6,104 nt of DNA, taken from positions 1 through 6,104 of the forward strand of contig CAMPIX010000056.1 in the NCBI GenBank assembly GCA_946886565.1, written 5' to 3'. The position numbers and the translations under genes were made by a program. Source of the DNA: an uncultured Altererythrobacter sp. GTDB lineage: Bacteria > Pseudomonadota > Alphaproteobacteria > Sphingomonadales > Sphingomonadaceae. Positions 1 through 6,104 of this stretch are shown here, piece by piece (position 1 is the stretch's first letter; every line of letters begins with the position of its first letter). Under the pieces are notes generated by a model. That model did not search any database and had not been told where the DNA came from. It was given only the letters and a program-made list of their open reading frames with translations.

Positions 1-1563
<1,563 letters not shown>

Positions 1564-1634
1564 CCTGATTCGGAGGATGCGGAGCGCCAGAAGCGAAACT
1601 GGCCGAAGGCCTACGCGGCCTATCCCTCGAAAAG

Positions 1635-1700
1635 GTGGGGGCAAACGCAAGTATTCCGCAGAAGGCGTTTAATTGCGCGCTGTGGATGGATGAAGAGTGA
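1635..1700 (+). pseudogene. Diverged partial copy of the lepA 3' end (repeat or gene remnant)
   Basis: Read from 1635, this stretch encodes VGANASIPQKAFNCALWMDEE and then TGA at 1698-1700. Its last 19 residues match the true LepA C-terminus ([19 protein letters not shown]) at 12 positions. The two 60-base tails (1504-1563 and 1641-1700) align without gaps at 42 of 60 bases and end at the same stop. The copy lies 137 bases downstream of the original, in a different frame, and has no start codon or ribosome site of its own. The same frame stays open upstream to a TGA at 1566-1568, but that part does not resemble LepA. It could be a tandem-duplication remnant, or one member of a dispersed repeat family whose end resembles lepA. 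It is not expected to be translated. Confidence 0.6.
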
Positions 1701-1814
1701 CTACGCCGATCTCGCCAAAAGGCCGGCTCCTGCACAGACCCATGAATTTATCACATCGCCTACAGGTCGTTTGCGCCTATCGATCGACTTTGGAAACTAG
1801 ATGCTGCGATAATT

Positions 1815-2042
1815 CTACTTAAAATCGCCAACATTTGCAGCAGGCACGGCTTTGGATATGAGGGACTCATAAAACCAAGCGACCAAGGCAATAGATTGTC
1901 CAAGCGTGACGATGAGGGGGTCTTTTTCTCCAGGGACTATTAGCGCATTTATAGTATAGAGGAAAATAGCCACGCAGAAACAAAGAGTTATTCTTTTCCA
2001 TCTTGGAAAGAATTCGGGTTTGACGCCTAGTGCAAAATTCAT
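1815..2042 (-). CDS. Small two-helix membrane protein, candidate immunity protein
   Basis: This is a 75-residue protein of no family I recognise. A basic N-terminus (KPEFFPRWKR, residues 8-17) is followed by two predicted membrane helices at about 18-36 and 42-63, joined by the short polar turn PGEKD. The basic N-terminus predicts both ends in the cytoplasm. The ATG at 2042 is preceded by AAGGAAAG, with the GGA 6 bases upstream. It is the last gene on the - strand after the two double-glycine precursors, separated from the second by 68 bases that hold a strong hairpin. Size, hydrophobicity and position match bacteriocin immunity proteins, which are often small helical membrane proteins next to the precursor gene. 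The immunity role is therefore inferred from context, not homology. Local GC is clearly low: the row 1921-1980 counts 23 of 60. It could instead be an accessory export factor. Confidence 0.6.
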   Translation of the reverse strand: MNFALGVKPEFFPRWKRITLCFCVAIFLYTINALIVPGEKDPLIVTLGQSIALVAWFYESLISKAVPAANVGDFK

Positions 2043-2061
2043 TGTCTTTCCTTAGATGCAA

Positions 2062-2096
2062 TTCCCATGGACTGGATTAGCTCCAGCCCATGGGAA
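2062..2096 (-). promoter_or_regulatory. Intercistronic mRNA hairpin between the precursor genes and the putative immunity gene
   Basis: Arms 2062-2076 and 2082-2096 are complementary over 15 bp around a 5-base loop. On the - strand transcript the only imperfect position is a G-U wobble, so the stem is effectively complete; on the + strand it would be an A-C mismatch. The stem begins 14 bases after the stop of the second precursor gene. The U-run of the - transcript lies before the hairpin, not after it, so it is not a standard intrinsic terminator. By analogy with other bacteriocin operons it may protect the 3' end of the precursor message or partly block read-through, keeping precursor message above that of the downstream gene. 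The hairpin is directly visible; its role is inferred. Confidence 0.65.
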
Positions 2097-2110
2097 AAAT
2101 CCTTTGCGAA

Positions 2111-2260
2111 CTATTCCGTTAGCCACTCCCAAGCATCCTCGAGCCTGTTAGCGACCCACTGGCCTGCGTCTTCTGCACAGCCACGAATGGAATCACATTC
2201 TCCGCCCGCCACCATATCAATTGCGGCACCATTAAGTTCGATAATACCCTCATTCAGCAT
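2111..2260 (-). CDS. Second double-glycine precursor peptide (acidic, two Cys), bacteriocin-like
   Basis: A 49-residue ORF runs from ATG (2258-2260) to TAG (2111-2113). The leader MLNEGIIELNGAAIDMVAGG has the hydrophobic spacing and final Gly-Gly of C39-processed leaders. Cleavage after residue 20 would release a 29-residue core. The core has Cys22 and Cys28 (C-x5-C), which could form a disulfide, and an amphipathic Trp-rich tail with the run AGQWVANRLEDAWEWLTE. It carries 8 acidic and 2 basic residues, unusual for membrane-active bacteriocins, which are mostly cationic. AAGGGG lies 7 bases before the ATG. The start overlaps the end of the first precursor by 11 bases (ATGCTGAATGA), suggesting coupled translation and possibly equimolar production. 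I recognise no family for the core. A two-peptide bacteriocin partner fits best; a secreted signal peptide is an alternative. Confidence 0.75.
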   Translation of the reverse strand: MLNEGIIELNGAAIDMVAGGECDSIRGCAEDAGQWVANRLEDAWEWLTE

Positions 2261-2447
2261 CTTGAAACCCCTTAATCATTCCATCAACAAAACCTACTGC
2301 GGCTTCCGAAAGAATAGCTGCACCAGCTATTGCCAATCCACCAAGAATAATTGCGCCTGCAGGGCCGCCAGAAATACTCTCAATCTCGTCGAAGCTCAGA
2401 TCCCGAACAGACTTATGGGAATAGTCGGCGGTTGGTGCAAATGTCAT
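2250..2447 (-). CDS. Double-glycine leader precursor peptide, class II bacteriocin/microcin-like
   Basis: This 65-residue precursor has a leader ending DLSFDEIESISGG (residues 16-28), a textbook C39-type leader of the LS-x-x-E-L/I-x-x-I-x-GG kind. Predicted cleavage after Gly28 gives a 37-residue core starting PAGAIILGG. The core is rich in Gly and Ala, with helix-packing spacings such as GGLAIAGAA, then an amphipathic end (GFVDGMIKGFQDAE). That is typical of unmodified pore-forming class II peptides, and the leader resembles the lactobin A/cerein 7B group. There are no Cys, and no modification enzyme is nearby. The ATG at 2447 has GGGAGGG upstream, 9 bases from the start. It lies 68 bases after the exporter stop on the same strand and overlaps the second precursor. 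Assignment as a C39 substrate is strong; antibacterial activity is inferred. Confidence 0.85.
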   Translation of the reverse strand: MTFAPTADYSHKSVRDLSFDEIESISGGPAGAIILGGLAIAGAAILSEAAVGFVDGMIKGFQDAE

Positions 2448-2456
2448 AGCAGATTT

Positions 2457-2463
2457 CCCTCCC
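2457..2463 (-). promoter_or_regulatory. Shine-Dalgarno of the first precursor gene
   Basis: GGGAGGG on the - strand lies 9 bases before the ATG at 2447. It is one of the clearest ribosome sites in the window, consistent with high translation of a precursor peptide. It supports the 65-residue start. Confidence 0.7.
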
Positions 2464-2483
2464 TTTAGATTGACCAGCGATTG

Positions 2484-2514
2484 TTAACCGCGGCGCATAC
2501 ATGATTCCGGTTAA
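2484..2514. repeat. Inverted repeat TTAACCG/CGGTTAA between exporter and precursor genes
   Basis: TTAACCG (2484-2490) and CGGTTAA (2508-2514) are perfect 7-base inverted arms around a 17-base spacer. They sit immediately after the exporter stop (2516-2518) and before the precursor ribosome site. This could be an operator, or a weak stem separating transporter message from precursor message. I find no convincing -35/-10 pair here and no T-run after the second arm. The symmetry is visible; function is unknown, and chance is possible for 7-base arms. Confidence 0.4.
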
Positions 2515-2515
2515 G

Positions 2516-4630
2516 CTAGGTGCCGTCAACCCCTTGCGTCAATTTTTTTTCGATCATTACATAAGCTTGGGTCGCAGCTGCGACTGTTTCGGCGCGATGC
2601 GCAATAATGATACGCGTGATGCCTAGCTGGCCAATCGCGACGTTTACGGCCCTCTCGTGCTCTGAGTCGAGGTGGGCAGTACCTTCGTCCATCAGCAGCA
2701 ACTTCGGTTGTCGATAAAGCGCACGGGCGAGCAGCACGCGCTGCTTCTGCCCACCCGACAAGGTCGAGCCCATATCGCCTACGAGCGTCTCGTACTGCAT
2801 CGGCAAGCGGACAATATCATCGTGGATTGCGGCGGCCTGCGCCGCTCCCAATACCAATTGCATGTCCGGAGCGTCGTCGAACAGCGCAATATTGTCTGCC
2901 AGCGTGCCGGCGAACAGTGTATCTTCCTGCAGAACCGCGGCGATCTGCTCGTGATAGCTTTTGTAGCCGAAACGTTCGAGCGGCATCCCATCCACCAACA
3001 TCTCGCCGCCATCAGGCTCGACGAGGCCGAGCAGGATTTTGACCAGAGTCGATTTCCCGCCGCCCGAGGGCCCGGTGATCGCGATGTAATCGCCCGGCTC
3101 TACCATCAAGTCCACTCCATCGAGGACCAACGGGTCACTCGGCGCATAGCGGAAGCGGATATCCTTGAGCTCAATCCGACCGTTGAGTTCCGTTTGCGCC
3201 TCTGCGCTGGATCCGAAACTCACGTCTTCGTCGGCCAGCGCTATGTCGGACAGGCGCTCCAAGTGTAGCCCAATCATGCGGAAGGCGATGAACTGGTCGA
3301 CCAGCCCGGCCGCCTTCTGCGTGAACTGTGTCTTATAGGCCATGTAGGCGAAGACCATGCCGACGCTGAAGCCGCCTTCGAGGACGAAGCTGATCGCCAG
3401 ATAGATCACGAGGATGTTCTCGACGCCGAAGATCAAACCGTTAGCAGTCTGCTGCCAGATGCCGATCCGGGCGCGGCGGACGTCGGCGTTGACGTTGTCG
3501 GTCAGCTTGCCCTGCCACAGTGCATGGCGCAGCGTCTCGCGGTTGAACAGCCGTAGCGCGGTCATGCCGCGCAATGTCTCGATCAGCGTGGATTGCTCCG
3601 CAGCCATGGTGGTGATCGTTTCCTCGATCGCATCGCGCTCGAAGGCGAACGAGACGATCCTGGCGATCAGATAAAGCGCGAAAGCTGCGAGAGCGATCAG
3701 CGCGAGAGTCGGCGAATAGAAGAACATCACCGTGAGCGTGAGGATCGCCATCGCGCCGTCGATCAGCGCGGCGATCGCGCCGGTCAGCAGCAAGTTCTGG
3801 ATCGGCTGGATCGACTGGAAGCGCGACAGGATATCGCCCACGTGACGCTTTTCGAACCAGTCGATCGGCAGCCGGAACAGCCGCCGGGCGATGTTGGTGG
3901 CAAGGCCATAGCCAAGCGACGTTCCCGCCCACAACAGGACGAAGGAACGCAGCAGCGTCGCGCCGATATTGATCAGCATGAACAGACCGAAACCCATGGC
4001 GAGGACCGCCAGCAGGTCGGCGTCCTGCGCGGGCAGAACGCGGTCGATCGCCAATTGCATATAATAGGGCAGCGCGAGCACGAAGGCCTGGAGGACGATG
4101 CTGAGCAACAACGTCTGGACCAGCGCGCGCTTGAGCCCGGTGATGCTCCGCCAGAGCTGCGACAGCTTCAGCCGTTCGCGTTGATCGCTCTTGGCGAAAT
4201 CGCTGGTTGGACGAAGTTCCAGCGCGACGCCGGAGAAGTGCCGAGAAACCTCCTCAAGCGGCATCCACTTGCTGCTGCTCGCCGGATTGTGAATTAGCGC
4301 GCGGCCCCGTTCGACCTTTTCGAGCACAACGTAGTGGTTGAGGTCCCAATGGATCACTGCGGGGAGATGAAGATTGCCGAGTTCCTCGAGCGGCAGTTTC
4401 ACCGCGCGCGGAGCAAGTCCGATGCGGTCGGCGATCGTCATCAGAGCCTTGAGCGGGGCGCCGCGCAGACTGGGTGCGAAGCGGCGGCGCATCGTGCCAA
4501 GGTCGACCTTCAGGCCATGGTAATTGGCCACCATGGCGAGGCTCGCCAAGCCGCATTCGGCGATCTCGGTCTGACGCATGAGCTTGACGCGCCCGCGCGA
4601 GAAGAAGCCGAGGTTCAGCGCGCTCTCCAT
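2516..4630 (-). CDS. C39-peptidase-containing ABC exporter (bacteriocin maturation and export)
   Basis: This 704-residue inner-membrane exporter both cleaves leaders after Gly-Gly and exports the peptide. An N-terminal C39 peptidase (about 15-140) has the oxyanion Gln20 and catalytic Cys26 in QTEIAECGLASLAMV and His99 in HWDLNHYVVL. At the third triad position, 16 residues after His, it reads IHNPA instead of the usual IHDPA, so Asp is replaced by Asn115. The ABC membrane domain spans about 160-450. The nucleotide-binding domain has Walker A GPSGGGKST (520-528), Q-loop Gln568, signature LSGGQ (624-628), Walker B LLLMDE (644-649, catalytic Glu649) followed by GTAHLD, and switch His678, so the ATPase looks complete. 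The start ATG is one base after the adaptor stop, with GGGGAGG 7 bases upstream, indicating coupled translation. The adjacent double-glycine peptides are its obvious substrates. Confidence 0.95.
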   Translation of the reverse strand: MESALNLGFFSRGRVKLMRQTEIAECGLASLAMVANYHGLKVDLGTMRRRFAPSLRGAPLKALMTIADRIGLAPRAVKLPLEELGNLHLPAVIHWDLNHYVVLEKVERGRALIHNPASSSKWMPLEEVSRHFSGVALELRPTSDFAKSDQRERLKLSQLWRSITGLKRALVQTLLLSIVLQAFVLALPYYMQLAIDRVLPAQDADLLAVLAMGFGLFMLINIGATLLRSFVLLWAGTSLGYGLATNIARRLFRLPIDWFEKRHVGDILSRFQSIQPIQNLLLTGAIAALIDGAMAILTLTVMFFYSPTLALIALAAFALYLIARIVSFAFERDAIEETITTMAAEQSTLIETLRGMTALRLFNRETLRHALWQGKLTDNVNADVRRARIGIWQQTANGLIFGVENILVIYLAISFVLEGGFSVGMVFAYMAYKTQFTQKAAGLVDQFIAFRMIGLHLERLSDIALADEDVSFGSSAEAQTELNGRIELKDIRFRYAPSDPLVLDGVDLMVEPGDYIAITGPSGGGKSTLVKILLGLVEPDGGEMLVDGMPLERFGYKSYHEQIAAVLQEDTLFAGTLADNIALFDDAPDMQLVLGAAQAAAIHDDIVRLPMQYETLVGDMGSTLSGGQKQRVLLARALYRQPKLLLMDEGTAHLDSEHERAVNVAIGQLGITRIIIAHRAETVAAATQAYVMIEKKLTQGVDGT

Positions 4631-4631
4631 C

Positions 4632-5879
4632 TCAGCGCCTCCCCACCGCGAATAGCGGTTCGAACAACCATTCGATCAGGCTCTGCTCTTCAGTGGTGAT
4701 GCGCGCCGTCAGCGTCATGCCTGCAATCAGCACTTCCTCCTGACCGTAAGCGCGGACGGCGTCGCGTTCGAGTGCGGCGGTGACAATGTAGACCGGCATG
4801 GCATCGCCTTGCGCGGTAGCCTGCGCGATCGGCGCGGAAGCGATCGCGGTGATGCGCGCGGGCATTGTCCCGAAGCGCTGATAGGGAAAGGCGTCGAGCG
4901 CCAGCGAGACATCCTGTCCAACCTCGAGAAAGCCGATCGCCGAGGTCGGGACGTAGATTTCGGCGCGAAGCTCAGAGCCGACGGGCACGATCGACATGAT
5001 TGGTGCCTGCGGCGACACCGCCTGTCCCTCGCGTGCTGTAAGTGCCGTGACTGTGCCAGCGATGGGGGCTTCAAGCCGATAAGCGCTCGCGCCCGCGACG
5101 CTCGTGCGCTGCCGGGCGATGTCGGATCGCTGACCCGCCAGCGCGGCGATTTGCGCGCCCGTCGAGGCGCCGGTCTGCCGGATCGCGCCGAGCGCTTCGC
5201 GGATCGCCGCCTGCTGCGTCGCAAGGGTTTGCCGTAGCTGGCTCAACTGTTGCCGACGACCGAGCAGCGTCTCCTCCCGCTGCAAGAGATCGCGCCGGCT
5301 GATAAAGCCGCGCTCGGCTACGCCTTGCGCTAGTTTCAACTCATCGCGTGCGGACGTGACCAAGCCTTCCTGCACTTCGATACGGCTTTGGAGACCGGCG
5401 ACATCCGCTCTCAGCCCGGATATGCGGGCTCTGAGCTGCGCGCGCTCGGCGGCGGCGGCGGCGGAGATTTGCGTTTCCTGACGGCGTAGACCTTGCGCCT
5501 GTCGCTCCAGCGATGCCAGCAGTTCGGTCGCACTGGCCGCGCCACCTGCCAGATTTTCCCCGGTGCTGATAACGGCCAGCGCCGCACCGCGATCAACTGT
5601 CTGACCGGCTTCCACGGGGAGATGCTCGATAGTCCCTGCGCGCGTGGGGACGATGCGGGCAATGCCGCCTTCCGGAGTGATGGCGCCCCCCACCGTCTCG
5701 ATCCGAGAATAGCCCGCCAAAGAAAGAAACAGGATCGCGGCCACGACGATGACGAAGAAAAGTCCGCCGACCACTTGCCATGAAACAGGCATCGCCAGAT
5801 GCACATCGCCGTGTAGCCGATCGGCACGATGCTCCAGCGCTTCCTTGCGGAAGAGCGACTGACCTGACTGCGCGTTCAC
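4632..5879 (-). CDS. HlyD-family periplasmic adaptor of the peptide exporter
   Basis: This membrane-fusion protein would link the inner-membrane ABC exporter to an outer-membrane TolC-type channel. Counting 415 residues from a GTG start, it has a short cytoplasmic N-terminus containing LFRKEALEHRADRLHGDV, one membrane helix (about 34-55), and the first lipoyl half (about 60-110). A long Ala/Gln/Arg-rich coiled-coil hairpin follows (about 117-263), then the second lipoyl half with LEAPIAGTV (269-277) and a C-terminal beta-barrel domain. I prefer GTG at 5877-5879 because GGGGG lies just upstream and the N-terminus then matches the family. The in-frame TTG at 5910-5912 would add 11 residues but has no ribosome site. 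It is the first gene of the cassette, 136 bases after the proA stop. No outer-membrane channel gene is present here. Confidence 0.93.
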   Translation of the reverse strand: MNAQSGQSLFRKEALEHRADRLHGDVHLAMPVSWQVVGGLFFVIVVAAILFLSLAGYSRIETVGGAITPEGGIARIVPTRAGTIEHLPVEAGQTVDRGAALAVISTGENLAGGAASATELLASLERQAQGLRRQETQISAAAAAERAQLRARISGLRADVAGLQSRIEVQEGLVTSARDELKLAQGVAERGFISRRDLLQREETLLGRRQQLSQLRQTLATQQAAIREALGAIRQTGASTGAQIAALAGQRSDIARQRTSVAGASAYRLEAPIAGTVTALTAREGQAVSPQAPIMSIVPVGSELRAEIYVPTSAIGFLEVGQDVSLALDAFPYQRFGTMPARITAIASAPIAQATAQGDAMPVYIVTAALERDAVRAYGQEEVLIAGMTLTARITTEEQSLIEWLFEPLFAVGRR

Positions 5880-5883
5880 GAAT

Positions 5884-5888
5884 CCCCC
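5884..5888 (-). promoter_or_regulatory. Ribosome-binding site deciding the GTG start of the adaptor
   Basis: GGGGG on the - strand, followed by ATTC, stands 4 bases before the GTG at 5879. The alternative TTG at 5912 has nothing purine-rich in front. The spacing is a little short, so this supports but does not prove the GTG start. Confidence 0.5.
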
Positions 5889-5931
5889 AAATGCGGCAAA
5901 GGGATAAGTCAAAGGTGCCGAGGCTGCAACC

Positions 5932-5958
5932 CGACGCGGCGGACTTCGAGAAGCTGCG
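5932..5958. repeat. Exact 27-base copy of an internal lepA segment
   Basis: These 27 bases are identical, in the same orientation, to lepA 660-686, which there encodes DAADFEKLR. Similarity stops abruptly on both sides. The copy sits in the gap between proA and the adaptor gene, in no gene. On the + strand it still reads [18 protein letters not shown] in a short open frame that continues to a TAG near 6007, with no ribosome site, so I do not call it a gene. It may belong to a dispersed repeat family or be a recombination scar. An exact 27-base match by chance in 6 kb is very unlikely. Confidence 0.75.
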
Positions 5959-6015
5959 TTTCAAGCGGAGCGCGCGGATTGGTATGCTCGGGGTTTTAGG
6001 CGAATAGCAAAGCCA

Positions 6016-6104
6016 TCATGGCCGCGTCTGGCCGTCCCCATGCACCAGATACTTGAAGCTGCACAGCTGCTCGAGGCCGACGGGGCCGCGGGCGTGCATC
6101 TTGC
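6016..6104 (-). CDS. proA: Gamma-glutamyl phosphate reductase (ProA), C-terminal end only
   Basis: ProA reduces gamma-glutamyl phosphate to glutamate-5-semialdehyde in proline synthesis, in the cytoplasm. Only the last 28 codons are in the window. They read KMHARGPVGLEQLCSFKYLV and then HGDGQTRP, ending in TGA (6016-6018). This is the highly conserved ProA C-terminus (usually HARGPVGLEQLTSYKY...GDGQ-x-RP). The rest of the gene lies beyond the right edge. It is on the same strand as, and upstream of, the peptide-export cassette, so read-through from proA into the cassette is possible; no clear terminator is visible in the 136-base gap. Confidence 0.93.
   Translation of the reverse strand, partial: KMHARGPVGLEQLCSFKYLVHGDGQTRP

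Noticed and set aside
1607..1621. AGGCC/GGCCT stem after lepA as a terminator
   Set aside because: The stem is only 5 bp with a 5-base loop and has no T-run after it, a common chance pattern in GC-rich DNA.
1867..2061. 64-codon - strand ORF overlapping the putative immunity gene
   Set aside because: It is in a different frame, Arg-rich and without membrane segments. The 75-aa frame has the better ribosome site and a coherent two-helix pattern.
2062..2096. Hairpin as an intrinsic terminator
   Set aside because: On the - transcript the U-run precedes the stem; on the + transcript the stem is followed by A's. Neither orientation fits a standard terminator.
2067..2468. 133-codon + strand ORF
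   Set aside because: It is antisense to both precursor genes, the intergenic hairpin and the upstream spacer. The precursor ORFs have ribosome sites and leader motifs; this one has none.
2672..3268. 198-codon + strand ORF, and the similar one at 3593-4297
   Set aside because: Both are antisense shadows of the ABC exporter, whose motifs fix the true frame.
5910..5912. TTG as the start of the HlyD-type adaptor
   Set aside because: There is no purine-rich ribosome site upstream. GTG at 5877-5879 has GGGGG before it and gives a family-like N-terminus.

Overview
The window is GC-rich and most likely from an alphaproteobacterium. The style of the LepA and ProA sequences suggests Sphingomonadales (an Erythrobacter/Sphingomonas-like organism); that placement is recognition from memory, not a computed result. 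Two housekeeping genes frame it: the 3' part of lepA on the + strand (1-1563) and the last 28 codons of proA on the - strand (6016-6104). Between them, all on the - strand, lies a compact peptide-export cassette of bacteriocin or microcin type.

In transcription order (right to left) the cassette is: a HlyD-type periplasmic adaptor (5879-4632); a C39-peptidase ABC exporter (4630-2516) that starts one base after the adaptor stop; a 65-aa double-glycine precursor peptide (2447-2250); a second 49-aa double-glycine precursor (2260-2111) overlapping the first by 11 bases; and a 75-aa protein with two predicted membrane helices (2042-1815), the best candidate for self-protection. The expected logic is that the C39 domain cuts both leaders after Gly-Gly, the ABC domain exports the cores, the adaptor bridges to an outer-membrane channel, and the small membrane protein protects the producer. 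No TolC-like channel, modification enzyme or regulator is visible, so the channel must be encoded elsewhere and the peptides are probably unmodified, apart from a possible disulfide.

The most interesting points are the second precursor, which is acidic, Trp-rich and carries two Cys; the apparent Asp-to-Asn change in the catalytic triad of the C39 domain; a strong 15-bp hairpin between the precursors and the putative immunity gene; and a drop in GC from about 63% in lepA to about 38-43% in the immunity-gene region, counted on single 60-base rows.

Both edges of the cassette carry sequence related to lepA. Next to the lepA stop is a diverged copy of the lepA C-terminal codons (1635-1700). In front of the adaptor gene is an exact 27-base copy of an internal lepA segment (5932-5958 = 660-686). 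These may be members of dispersed repeat families, or scars of the event that placed the cassette here.
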